From positions 1 to 61,508 of the forward strand of contig PWFU01000085.1 of the NCBI GenBank assembly GCA_003554185.1: a DNA stretch of 61,508 nucleotides, in the 5' to 3' direction. A model generated the notes under the pieces. The model saw only the letters and a program-made list of their open reading frames with translations, made no database searches and was not told the DNA's origin. The position numbers and the translations under genes are program-made. Shown here one piece after another: positions 48,312 through 57,361 of the stretch (position 1 is its first letter; each line of letters starts with the position of its first letter). This DNA comes from Candidatus Dojkabacteria bacterium. GTDB lineage: Bacteria > Patescibacteriota > Dojkabacteria > SC72 > T1SED10-24.

Positions 48312-49076
48312 ATGAACAAATACAAAAAGCTTAACAACTACAAAAAGCTTAGCATCATCATCCCAGCCTATAACGAATCCAAAACTATCAAAGAAGTCCT
48401 TCAAGCTATTGCAGATCTAGAAATAGATCTGAAAAAAGAAATCATTGTCATAGATGACGGTTCTAAGGATAATCCCCTAGAAATTGCAAAAAGTTTTTCA
48501 AAAAAAGACAAAAGAGATTGTGTTAAATACAAGATTCTACAAAACCCACAGAATCTTGGGAAAACTCAAACTGTTAGAAGAGGTATTTTAGAATCTACCG
48601 GTGATCTCGTTGTTATCCAAGACGCAGATTTAGAATATGAGCCAAAGGATTTAATAGATTTTGTCGAAACTTTTAAACAAAATCCAGATGTTGATGTAAT
48701 ATATGGAAATAGGTTTGCAAGAAAATTCGAAAATAAATATTTCAAATTTTACTTTGGAAATAGAGTAGTAACTACTGTATCAAACTTTTTTACTATGTGG
48801 AGAGGAGCTAAGGTAGGAGACATGGAAACGTGTTACAAGATGGCAAGAGGAGATATTTTCAGAGATATTGGTAAAACTATTGTATCCAGAAGTACTTTTG
48901 GTTTAGAACCAGAATTAACTGCTAAGTTTTTTAAATACAAAAAGGATGGCAAAAAACTAAAATACAATGAGATCCCTATACAATACAGGCCTAGAACCAT
49001 AGAGGAGGGCAAAAAGATGAAGGTTTCCGAGGGTTTCAAAGCTCTTATAGAGATTGTTAGGTTTAATGTTTTTTAA
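48312..49076 (+). CDS. Glycosyltransferase family 2, dolichyl-phosphate-mannose-synthase type
   Basis: The 254-residue protein has LSIIIPAYNESKTIKEVL, VIDDGSKDN, QNLGKTQTVRRGI and the metal-binding IQDADLEYEP. This is the DPM1-like subset that loads a sugar onto a polyprenyl phosphate. It has no C-terminal membrane helices. The first 12 residues contain a near-repeat (NKYKKLNNYKKL). A perfect promoter suggests strong expression. Confidence 0.9.
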   Translation: MNKYKKLNNYKKLSIIIPAYNESKTIKEVLQAIADLEIDLKKEIIVIDDGSKDNPLEIAKSFSKKDKRDCVKYKILQNPQNLGKTQTVRRGILESTGDLVVIQDADLEYEPKDLIDFVETFKQNPDVDVIYGNRFARKFENKYFKFYFGNRVVTTVSNFFTMWRGAKVGDMETCYKMARGDIFRDIGKTIVSRSTFGLEPELTAKFFKYKKDGKKLKYNEIPIQYRPRTIEEGKKMKVSEGFKALIEIVRFNVF

Positions 49077-49088
49077 TTCTAATTTTTC

Positions 49089-49128
49089 AAAAAAAGCTTT
49101 TGTGCTTTTGTAAAACAAAAACACAAAA
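49089..49128 (-). terminator. AT-rich hairpin terminator after the Lcl-domain gene
   Basis: TTTTGTG-C-TTTTGT (49098-49111) pairs with ACAAAA-A-CACAAAA (49115-49128) around a 3-base loop. On the reverse strand the stem is followed, after GC, by seven T. It lies between the convergent glycosyltransferase and Lcl genes. Confidence 0.65.
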
Positions 49129-49159
49129 ACAAATTCCAAATTATTAAATTGTTAAATTA

Positions 49160-50515
49160 CTATTTCCTGTCCTCGGCGACGCAACGAACACAAGAATAAG
49201 AAGTGGTCGTAAAAGCACGAAGGTAATTGTAGACGCGACCATTAGAAGGGCGGACTAAAAAAGCACGAGAAGGGTTGTCTGCTTGCAGATTCTGAGACCA
49301 ATAACGATCAGGATTATCACTCTCTCCAGCTCGAGAGTCAACAAAATCAGGGTTGTCACCCATACTTGAATCCTCTGACCATTCCTTCATACCATGACCA
49401 CTACCCTCATTATAATAACCATTAGGACCATAGTTATGATCATAGGGAGATATCTGCTTTAATTCATTCTTGGTCGGTAAACGCCATTCATAATCGCGGT
49501 CTTCAAATTCCCAATCTGTATGACCTCCTGATTCTGAATCTTCACTAGCTTTGGTATATTCTTCTCCTAAACCTGCGCATAAATTCTTACTGTTTTCCCA
49601 ATGGTCATCTCCACCATATCCGTCTACTTCATCACAATCTAAAGGAGCTGTCCAAAGAAGACCGGACCAATTGTCCCTGGCTATATATTCTCCTAAATTT
49701 TCTCCAGTTTCATACCACTCCCAAATATCGTTTACTTCAGTCAGATCTTCCGGAGTAGGGCAACCGTCTAGGGTACCTGTCTCTGAACTATCACTGTATT
49801 TGAAGTAATACCGGTTGTTAATGTGGATAGGGCCTGTATAATCTCCCTGTTGTTCATAACAAGAATAATCTGCTGGTTCCATACCCTGTACAAGAGTTAA
49901 TACCATATCTAGGGAATAAATCCCTGTTGGTTGGGCTTCTGGAATTGTCTGTTCAAAAAGTATATTCTGAACATTTAAACGACAAGTCCCTGCTTCTGAA
50001 ACACCTAAAATGTCGACGGATTCGTTACCTTCGAAAGAAGCACTGCTACCATAATTAATATTACCACAATCATCTACCTCTTCTATATCAATATCACTTA
50101 GGTCGACTTCTAAATGACTATCTCCTTCATCTATTGCATACTCATTGTTTGTTTCACTATCTACCCAACCATTTTCTCCTGCTGGAGCAATGCTAAGATC
50201 TAAGGAATAATGCATATCATAGTCTACATCACCTCTAGGATTATCAACTCTGAGGATGGTGTCATCTGTCGCTAATGTCCCTTCGGAAGTTTGAGGAAAA
50301 AATGCAAAATCCACATCATCAAATTCTACCTTTGGAGGATCTATCTCTTCTTCATTTTCTGTATCAAAAAAGTAGATACTAGCAAAATCCTGACCCGTTA
50401 TTGCTTGTTCAACAGAAACATCTACTTCTGCATATGTATAGAGGAGGGAAAAAGAAAAGGTTAATGCTAGAACTAAAGGAATAAAGAATATTTTTTTGTA
50501 AAAAGGTTTTTTCAT
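49160..50515 (-). CDS. Secreted Lcl-domain (DUF1566) protein
   Basis: The 451-residue protein has a signal peptide or anchor (about 1-29), a beta-rich middle, and a C-terminal Lcl domain (about 255-448) with YEWRLPTKNEL, RYWSQNL, AFLVRPSNGRV and YSCVRCV. The Lcl fold is a C-type-lectin relative found in surface adhesins, and it is one of the target folds of diversity-generating retroelements. The last 45 codons are richer in C and G than the rest and nearly all end in C or T. No reverse transcriptase or template repeat is seen in the window. It has its own promoter at 50549-50577. Confidence 0.85.
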   Translation of the reverse strand: MKKPFYKKIFFIPLVLALTFSFSLLYTYAEVDVSVEQAITGQDFASIYFFDTENEEEIDPPKVEFDDVDFAFFPQTSEGTLATDDTILRVDNPRGDVDYDMHYSLDLSIAPAGENGWVDSETNNEYAIDEGDSHLEVDLSDIDIEEVDDCGNINYGSSASFEGNESVDILGVSEAGTCRLNVQNILFEQTIPEAQPTGIYSLDMVLTLVQGMEPADYSCYEQQGDYTGPIHINNRYYFKYSDSSETGTLDGCPTPEDLTEVNDIWEWYETGENLGEYIARDNWSGLLWTAPLDCDEVDGYGGDDHWENSKNLCAGLGEEYTKASEDSESGGHTDWEFEDRDYEWRLPTKNELKQISPYDHNYGPNGYYNEGSGHGMKEWSEDSSMGDNPDFVDSRAGESDNPDRYWSQNLQADNPSRAFLVRPSNGRVYNYLRAFTTTSYSCVRCVAEDRK

Positions 50516-50548
50516 AATCTAAAATAATTAAAAGCAACTGCCTAGTTA

Positions 50549-50577
50549 AATGTATATCAAAAAACGCGGTATGTCAA
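50549..50577 (-). promoter_or_regulatory. Promoter of the Lcl-domain gene
   Basis: On the reverse strand, TTGACA (50572-50577), 17-base spacer, TACATT (50549-50554). The leader would be about 27 bases. Confidence 0.7.
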
Positions 50578-50602
50578 ATCTATCTGTTGATAAGGGTTTC
50601 TA

Positions 50603-50611
50603 TGATATAAT
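50603..50611 (+). promoter_or_regulatory. Extended -10 box for RNase J
   Basis: TGATATAAT is an extended -10. It ends 15 bases before the ATG at 50627, giving a leader of about 9 bases. Confidence 0.6.
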
Positions 50612-50626
50612 GGCGGAGTTTGTATT

Positions 50627-52318
50627 ATGAAAAAGAAGAAAAGTTTTAAAAAGTCGAGTGGAAGTGAAAAACTAAAAATCTGCACACTCTCAGGAGTAGA
50701 GGAAGTAGGGAAAAACTGCAGTTTTATAGAGTATCGGGGAGAAATCCTAATTGTAGATATGGGATTCTCTTTTCCAGAACTAGAACCTTATGGAATAGAT
50801 TACCTAATTCCTAATTTCTCTTACCTGAAAAGAAATAAAAATAGGATTAAGGGAGTGCTGATTACACATGGACACTTAGATCATACTGGGGCAATACCAT
50901 ATATATTGCCTGAATTAGATTATCCCCCAGTTTATGCAGGAAGATTTGCAAACGCATTGACAAAGGAAAGGTTGAAGGAATTTGAGATAGAGAAGAAAGA
51001 AAAGTTGGAAAATATAGTGAGAAATAAAACATTTAGTATTGGCAGTTTCGACATTACCTTTGTAAGAGTTACACATAGCATTCCAGATTCACATAGCATA
51101 TTTATAGAGACTCCAAAAGGAAATCTATTGTTCTCTGGAGATTATAAAATAGATAGAGCACCCGCTAACGAACCAGAAACCGATTATTCTAAATTTATGG
51201 AAATTGGTAAAAAAGTTGATTTGGCACTGATGGAAAGTACAAATTCTTTTGAAGAAGGACAAACAAAATCAGAAACAGAAGTATATGAAAGTTTGGAAGA
51301 AATCGTTAGGAAAGCACAAGGAAGAGTAGTCGTTGCATCTTTTTCATCCTTAGTTTCAAGAATTCATTCAATATTTCAAATAGCAAAAAAGATGAACAAA
51401 AAAGTCGCCATTATGGGATTAAGTATGAAAACAGTTATCCGAGTTGCACGAGAGCAAGGATATATTGAAATACCAGATAATATAATCATCCCAGAAGAAA
51501 AAATGAAAAAGTATCACGACAATCAACTCATTGTAGTAGCTACGGGAAGCCAGGGAGAAAGATACGCAGCACTGAATAGAATATCTCTAAACGAACATAA
51601 ACACTTCAAAGTAAAAAGAGGAGATCTAATAATTATGTCCGCATCAGAAATACCCGGTAATGCAATAAAAATACAATATATGACTGACAGACTAATAAAG
51701 TTGGGAGCAGACATTCTTAAATCAAATATGGAAAAAATCTATGAAAGCGGGCATGGGTTTCAGGGAGATATGAAAACAATGTTTGATATGATAGAACCAA
51801 AATACATAATGCCAATACATGGAAGTATTACCCAGAGATATCAAAACAAAAGGAATTTAATCAAATGGGGTTTTGATAGAGACAAGATCCCATTAACAGA
51901 AAATGGGCAAATATGGGAATACGACGGTAAAACACTTAAAAGAGGAGAAAGAGTTGAATCTAAACCAATTCTAATAGATGGCTTAGGAGTAGGACACCTA
52001 GGAGACATCGTTATAAAAGACAGAAAACAATTAGCGGAATATGGAATGTTTGTAGTTTTGATGAATCTAAGCTCTAAGGAATATAAATTGATAGGAAAAC
52101 CACGATTTATATCCCGAGGCTTTGTATATATGAAGGATTCCAAAGAACTATTAAGAGAAATAGAACAAAGAGTTATGGACCTGCATAAAGAATGGCATAA
52201 AAAATCAAAGGGTAAGTATGAGAAGAAGGTATTAAAAGAAAATATTGAGAAGAATCTAAAAGACTTTCTCTTCAAAAAAACTGAGAGAGAACCAGTAATA
52301 ATTGTAGCAACAATTTAA
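50627..52318 (+). CDS. rnj: Ribonuclease J
   Basis: The 563-residue enzyme has the metallo-beta-lactamase motif THGHLDHTG (H81, H83, D85, H86), the beta-CASP domain (MESTNSFEEGQTKSE, IMSASEIPGN), MPIHGS, and a C-terminal domain ending near EREPVIIVATI. RNase J is a 5' exonuclease and endonuclease of mRNA and rRNA maturation. The length is normal. The next gene starts 6 bases after its stop. Confidence 0.96.
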   Translation: MKKKKSFKKSSGSEKLKICTLSGVEEVGKNCSFIEYRGEILIVDMGFSFPELEPYGIDYLIPNFSYLKRNKNRIKGVLITHGHLDHTGAIPYILPELDYPPVYAGRFANALTKERLKEFEIEKKEKLENIVRNKTFSIGSFDITFVRVTHSIPDSHSIFIETPKGNLLFSGDYKIDRAPANEPETDYSKFMEIGKKVDLALMESTNSFEEGQTKSETEVYESLEEIVRKAQGRVVVASFSSLVSRIHSIFQIAKKMNKKVAIMGLSMKTVIRVAREQGYIEIPDNIIIPEEKMKKYHDNQLIVVATGSQGERYAALNRISLNEHKHFKVKRGDLIIMSASEIPGNAIKIQYMTDRLIKLGADILKSNMEKIYESGHGFQGDMKTMFDMIEPKYIMPIHGSITQRYQNKRNLIKWGFDRDKIPLTENGQIWEYDGKTLKRGERVESKPILIDGLGVGHLGDIVIKDRKQLAEYGMFVVLMNLSSKEYKLIGKPRFISRGFVYMKDSKELLREIEQRVMDLHKEWHKKSKGKYEKKVLKENIEKNLKDFLFKKTEREPVIIVATI

Positions 52319-52324
52319 CCTCTA

Positions 52325-53905
52325 ATGAATAAGAATCAAGGTATAAATATAGAAAAACTTAAACCTAAGGACAGAAAAAATGGTTATCCTCATCAAGTCC
52401 CTAGATGGTACATTCGCATTTTTGATGTAATACCTGGACTAATAACCTGGTTTTTTATACTATCTCCATTTTTACTAACCATATTAAATCTAACAGAATT
52501 ATTGATAATACATATCTCCTTTCTAGTAATATATTGGTCATATAGGTGTATTCGATTTCTTTATGGATTAATCGTTGGATACGAGAGAATGAAAAGAGAT
52601 GTTAATACTGATTGGGTAGAAAAAATAAATTCCGTGAAAGGCAAAAAAGGACAAATCAGGGACAATCTTAAATATGTTTTTGTTTGCCCAATAGTTAAAG
52701 AAGATATGGATATACTTAAACCAACAATGGATGCTTGGGCAAAATCAGATATAGGAGCTGAAAACATATCAGTAGTAATAGCTATGGAAGAAGCTTTTAA
52801 AGAACAATGTGTAGAAAACTATAAAAAGATAAAAGAAATGTACAAGGATACATTTCGAGAAATCATCTATTATGTCCACCCAAACGATATAGAGGGAGAG
52901 GTTATGGGGGTTAAAGGTGCTAATATTAATTGGGCAACTCGCAGTTTTGTAAAATTAATACAAGAAAGAGGTGAAAAACTAGAAGACTATCTTTTAATAA
53001 CCTGTGATAGTGATCTGAGACCACATCCAAAATATTTATCATCTATTACGTATAAATATCTAAAGAACCCGAAAAGAAAAAAACGTTTCTTTGCAACAGC
53101 TATACACACCTTTAACAATAATATTTGGAGAGTACCTCCGATAGTTAGAGGGCAATCAATGGTGCTTACACTTGTAATTCTTCATGATTGGGTTGTAAGG
53201 AAAAAAGCAAGAGATACTTTTTCCTCATATGTAGTAAATTTACAAACCGTAGACGATGTTGGATATTGGGATCCTGAAGTGGGTATTGATGATACAACCT
53301 TCTACTGGAATTGCCTAACTAGATTTGATGGAGATTTTGGAGGGGAAGAAGTATATACGCCAACTTTCAGTGATGCAGTAGAAAATGCAACATTTATAAA
53401 AACACACATTTCGTTATACAAGCAACAATTTAGATGGGGGTGGGGTATCGTTGTCTTTCCAATGACATTTGCTGCATTGTATAAAAACAAAAGGATAGCA
53501 CTCTTTAAAAAAGCATCAATAGCTTGGCAACTAATCGACACCCATCTTCTATTTTTAACAGTTGTATATACAATAACTTTTGCCCTACCTATACTCAACA
53601 TTATAAACCCCGATTACCGATATAGTGCAGCTTCATATAACCTACCTGTAATTATGAGCTACATTCTAACAGCTCTAATGTTTCTTAATATTCCAATCAT
53701 TTTCATAAGAAGAAGAATCACACCGATACCAGGAGGCTGGTCTCTGTTTAGACACATACTAGATATTTTAGAAACAGGCCTTATTGTTGTAAATATGCTC
53801 ACATTCGCTTTTATTCCATTTGTACAAGCCCAATCTGAATTGCTCTTAGGAAAGGGCTTCAGGAAAAGATACTATGCAACAGAAAAAGTACAGCTCAATA
53901 GTTAG
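52325..53905 (+). CDS. Membrane glycosyltransferase family 2, processive type
   Basis: The 526-residue protein has two N-terminal membrane helices (about 32-80), a GT-A domain with CDSDLRPHP (metal-binding DSD), DDTTFYW, and the QxxRW-type motif QQFRWGWG, followed by four C-terminal helices. This is the layout of cellulose, hyaluronan and chitin synthases, which make and export a polymer. The product is unknown. It is likely cotranscribed with RNase J. Confidence 0.88.
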   Translation: MNKNQGINIEKLKPKDRKNGYPHQVPRWYIRIFDVIPGLITWFFILSPFLLTILNLTELLIIHISFLVIYWSYRCIRFLYGLIVGYERMKRDVNTDWVEKINSVKGKKGQIRDNLKYVFVCPIVKEDMDILKPTMDAWAKSDIGAENISVVIAMEEAFKEQCVENYKKIKEMYKDTFREIIYYVHPNDIEGEVMGVKGANINWATRSFVKLIQERGEKLEDYLLITCDSDLRPHPKYLSSITYKYLKNPKRKKRFFATAIHTFNNNIWRVPPIVRGQSMVLTLVILHDWVVRKKARDTFSSYVVNLQTVDDVGYWDPEVGIDDTTFYWNCLTRFDGDFGGEEVYTPTFSDAVENATFIKTHISLYKQQFRWGWGIVVFPMTFAALYKNKRIALFKKASIAWQLIDTHLLFLTVVYTITFALPILNIINPDYRYSAASYNLPVIMSYILTALMFLNIPIIFIRRRITPIPGGWSLFRHILDILETGLIVVNMLTFAFIPFVQAQSELLLGKGFRKRYYATEKVQLNS

Positions 53906-53975
53906 AAATTTTATGCACTTGTACTGTAATCCTCATCTATAGTATATTAGATTAGATAAGTCTTTTTTTATTACT

Positions 53976-55220
53976 ATGCCAATATTTTCGAAAAAGAAAC
54001 AACAAAAAGAGGAACAAGAAAGTTTTGATACAAACTACTTAGCAATAGATATAGGTACAGAACTATTAAAAACTATCCTGTTTGAAAGTACCGAACTAGG
54101 AGTCAAAGTCAAGCAAGTATCTCGAATACAACAACAAGAAAAAGCGATGCATAAAGGAGTAATCAAGAACCTAAACACCGTTATAGAGAACTGTAGATTA
54201 GCAATAAATGAAATAACATCTGAACTTGAAGAAGAAGAAATGCCCAAGAAGGTTGTTCTGGGTCTAGCTGGTGAGTTTATCCAAGGAATATCGATAGTCG
54301 TAAACTATGAAAGAGATGATAAATATGATGAGGAGGTAGATGCAGAAGAAGAGAAAAAAATAATACAGAAAGTTTACAGGCAAATAGAAGACAGTGGAAA
54401 AGAAGACCTTGCTACTAGAACAGGACTTATGTACGAAGATATTGAGATATTACATATAACTGTGACAGGAATGGAAATAGGGGGAATGCCAGTAGATTCA
54501 TTAATCGGTTTTAGAGGAAAGGATGTTAAATTACATTTCTATGCATCTTTTGCACCCAAAACATACCTTGAATCTTTGAGAAAATTAACAGAAAACTTAG
54601 ATCTTGACATAACTGCGATAGTCTCCCAACCCTTTGCTGTTGCTAGAGCCTTTGCAGGTAGTAGACAAAAGGATTTTTCTGGAATCTTTGTTGATATCGG
54701 TGGAGGAACAACTGATGTCGCTCTTGTAAACAAAGGAAATGTCGTAGAAACACAGATGTTCTCTTTTGGAGGTAGAGTGTTTACAAAAGAGATTTCCAGA
54801 TTAATGAATTTAGATTATAGACATGCTGAAACAAGAAAAATTAAATATTCAGAAAACAAACTAGATAAAGAAATGCATAAAGATATTAGAGAAATAACAT
54901 ATTCCATAGCTAAACTCTGGACCAGAACATTTCAAGCATCTCTAGAGATGATGGAAGACATAGAATCTTTACCGCCTCAAATATATTTATGCGGCGGTGG
55001 TGCAATGCTACCTGATATAAAGAAGGCAATTACTGATTACCCTTGGACAAAACTTTTACCCTTTCCAAAATCTCCAAAAGCAACTGTATTCTTACCAGAA
55101 AAGCTAGATGATATTAAAGATGTTTCTGGGAAACTAACTCATACATATGATGTAACTCCTGCAGCTCTAGCAAAGTTTGGTCATGATAAATTGGTAAAAT
55201 TAAAAAAATATTCTGAATAA
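53976..55220 (+). CDS. FtsA/PilM-family actin-like ATPase
   Basis: The 414-residue protein has the actin-fold phosphate 1 motif (LAIDIGTELLKTIL), an SHS2/1C-like insert (about 85-190), phosphate 2 (FVDIGGGTTDVALV) and the adenosine motif (YLCGGGAMLPDI). The insert and the sequence FRGKDVKLHFYAS resemble FtsA, but PilM has the same fold. No ftsZ is adjacent. The partner gene follows by 2 bases and encodes a membrane protein with a baseplate-J-like domain. With PilN/PilO at 41-42 kb, a pilus role is as plausible as cell division. Confidence 0.85.
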   Translation: MPIFSKKKQQKEEQESFDTNYLAIDIGTELLKTILFESTELGVKVKQVSRIQQQEKAMHKGVIKNLNTVIENCRLAINEITSELEEEEMPKKVVLGLAGEFIQGISIVVNYERDDKYDEEVDAEEEKKIIQKVYRQIEDSGKEDLATRTGLMYEDIEILHITVTGMEIGGMPVDSLIGFRGKDVKLHFYASFAPKTYLESLRKLTENLDLDITAIVSQPFAVARAFAGSRQKDFSGIFVDIGGGTTDVALVNKGNVVETQMFSFGGRVFTKEISRLMNLDYRHAETRKIKYSENKLDKEMHKDIREITYSIAKLWTRTFQASLEMMEDIESLPPQIYLCGGGAMLPDIKKAITDYPWTKLLPFPKSPKATVFLPEKLDDIKDVSGKLTHTYDVTPAALAKFGHDKLVKLKKYSE

Positions 55221-55222
55221 AC

Positions 55223-57190
55223 ATGGAAAATAAAAGTAATGAAAAACAAAACCGAGCAAAGATTATAGTTTCATCAGAAGATGAATTAACAGACCTTTTA
55301 CGCAAAATCGCAGCATTAGATGATAGTAATGTTTTGCTTACATTTGCAGAAGAAAGTGATCTTTTAATCAGTCCAATAAACTTAAAAAGTTTACAAGAGG
55401 TATGTGATGAACTAGGTAAAAATATAATTTTACAAATTATTCAAAACCCAGCAGGAGTAAGAAATGCTCAAAAAGCAGACATTATAACTACAGAATCACC
55501 TTCAGATGTAGATGAAGATTTATGGGTATTTGCAGAAAAAAAGAGAAAAGAAAGAGTAGAAAAAAGAAAAGAATTGTTAAAAAATCAAACACCAAACAAA
55601 ACTCAAGATGCAAAAGAAGCTATACAATCATTAGACGAAGGAGATAGTACAGGTTTACAAGACTCTGAATACCAAAGCAGAGTTCAACAAGTTATTGAAA
55701 AATCAAAGGGAATTATCGAACATGATCAGAAATCAGTAATTCAAGATGAAGATTTAACATTCGCAATCGGGCAAGATATAGAAGAGCAAGAGGCAAAAAA
55801 AGAACCACAAGAAGAAACAGAGAACGAAGTAGAAGATACAAAAATAGCTGAAGACAAAAAAACGAAAGAAGAAAAAACTCATTCTAATGAGAAGAAAGTG
55901 AGTTTAACAGATAAGAACCTGAATAAACCCGAGGATTTAAAGAAAAAGAAAGTTAAGAAAGAAAAAAAACCTAAAACTCCACAAGAAAAGGGAAAACTGA
56001 AGAAAAAAATAATACTAATAACCGTATTAATACTTGGTATCCTTGCTGTTTCCGGAGTTTTTGCATATAACACGCTCCCTACAGTTAATGCTAAAATCTT
56101 TCTCGAAACTAAATCTATAGAAGTAGAAAAAGAACTTGAAGGAAATACCGATATTGAAAATCTTGATTTAGAAGCTGGTAAAATACCTGTAAGAAAAGAA
56201 GAAGTGATAGTAAGCCGATCAGACCATGCAGATACGACAGGAACAGGAACAAGAGGCTCTAGAGCAGAAGGACTTGTAAATCTCAAATATTGGGATGGTG
56301 ATGAGACAACAATCCCCTCAGGGACAAAAATCATAACAGATGGATTAGAATTTGAAATAACTACAGATGTACAAATGTCGGAAGCCCCCACAACCGAAAC
56401 TGACATTTCAGTACGTGCTACAGATCCTGGAGACGAATATAATTTAAGTTCAGGACAACTATTTACAGTGGAAGGTTTTGACGAAGATAGTTTAACCGCG
56501 GAAAATAATGATAGTTTCTCTGGAGGAGATAGTGAAGAATATCCTGAATTAACACAAGAAGACTACGATAATCTAAAAGACAGTCTAAAGGAAGAAGCAA
56601 TTGAAGAAGCAAGACGAGATTTAGAAGAGAAAAACCCTGATTGGGAGATCTTAGAAGACTCTATTGAAGAAACATTAGATGGAAATGTTGAGACTGACAT
56701 AGGAGTTGGCGATGAAGGAGATATGTTTAATATGAGCTTGCAGGTCAAAGTAACTGGATTATTTTTTAACAGGGAAGAAATAATTGATTCCAAAGAAGAA
56801 ATTATAAAGCAGGCTGCAGAAGAAGAAGGATTATTCAAAACAGGAGATGATCTAGAATTAGAACTAGATGATGATATAGAAATGGAGGTAAATGTAACAG
56901 AGATTGGAGATGAAAATATAGAAGTGGAATTTACAGCAAAAGGGTATGTAAGAGTAGAACTAAATACTGAAAACCTTAAAAATTCTTTAGCTGGAGAGAG
57001 CTGGGAAGAAGGGAAGAATATTTTAGAAAACATAGAGTTTTCTGAAAAAGAACCCGAAATAGAATTTGGACCTGAATATTTTCCAGAATTTCTTTGGCAC
57101 TTTCCAACAAATACAGAACAAATAAATATAGAAACTGAATTGATAGAAACAGAGACAGTACAACCAACAGAAGAAGAGGAAGATAACTAG
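55223..57190 (+). CDS. Membrane protein with baseplate-J-like extracytoplasmic domain
   Basis: The 655-residue protein has an N-terminal cytoplasmic domain (about 10-110, predicted alpha/beta), a long Glu/Lys-rich linker, a membrane helix at about 262-284, and an outer part. The outer part begins TVNAKIFLETKSIEVEKEL and has the baseplate_J-type core (GLVNLKYWDGDETTIPSGT..ITTDVQM, VRATDPGDEYNLSSGQ), then an acidic alpha/beta tail. This domain order is common in CPR genomes next to PilM-like genes. The function is unknown; the ATPase may act on its cytoplasmic part. Confidence 0.75.
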   Translation: MENKSNEKQNRAKIIVSSEDELTDLLRKIAALDDSNVLLTFAEESDLLISPINLKSLQEVCDELGKNIILQIIQNPAGVRNAQKADIITTESPSDVDEDLWVFAEKKRKERVEKRKELLKNQTPNKTQDAKEAIQSLDEGDSTGLQDSEYQSRVQQVIEKSKGIIEHDQKSVIQDEDLTFAIGQDIEEQEAKKEPQEETENEVEDTKIAEDKKTKEEKTHSNEKKVSLTDKNLNKPEDLKKKKVKKEKKPKTPQEKGKLKKKIILITVLILGILAVSGVFAYNTLPTVNAKIFLETKSIEVEKELEGNTDIENLDLEAGKIPVRKEEVIVSRSDHADTTGTGTRGSRAEGLVNLKYWDGDETTIPSGTKIITDGLEFEITTDVQMSEAPTTETDISVRATDPGDEYNLSSGQLFTVEGFDEDSLTAENNDSFSGGDSEEYPELTQEDYDNLKDSLKEEAIEEARRDLEEKNPDWEILEDSIEETLDGNVETDIGVGDEGDMFNMSLQVKVTGLFFNREEIIDSKEEIIKQAAEEEGLFKTGDDLELELDDDIEMEVNVTEIGDENIEVEFTAKGYVRVELNTENLKNSLAGESWEEGKNILENIEFSEKEPEIEFGPEYFPEFLWHFPTNTEQINIETELIETETVQPTEEEEDN

Positions 57191-57198
57191 CTCATATT

Positions 57199-57227
57199 TT
57201 GTACAAAGAGAGCATATTTCGTATAAT
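57199..57227 (+). promoter_or_regulatory. tRNA-Ser promoter
   Basis: TTGTAC (57199-57204), 17-base spacer, TATAAT (57222-57227). Transcription would start about 5 bases before the mature tRNA. Confidence 0.8.
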
Positions 57228-57238
57228 TGTAACTAAGT

Positions 57239-57328
57239 GGAGAGGTGGCTGAGTGGTCGAAAGCGAACGCTTGGAGTGCGTTTGTACGGGAAACCGTACC
57301 GCAGGTTCGAATCCTGTCCTCTCCGCCA
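57239..57328 (+). tRNA. tRNA-Ser (anticodon GGA)
   Basis: The 7-bp acceptor stem GGAGAGG/CCTCTCC closes the molecule. The anticodon stem AACGC/GCGTT holds the loop TTGGAGT, giving anticodon GGA (57274-57276 approximately), which reads UCC and UCU. A long variable arm (GTACGGGAAACCGTAC) marks it as class II, and the T loop is GGTTCGAATCC. The discriminator is G and CCA is encoded. Confidence 0.97.
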
Positions 57329-57361
57329 AATTTTTCATAGTGGAATACATTTAATAACCTC

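Noticed and set aside
48312-48350. 18-base near-repeat at the start of the glycosyltransferase gene
   Set aside because: It encodes NKYKKL/NNYKKL in a flexible N-terminus; a small slippage duplication with no wider meaning.
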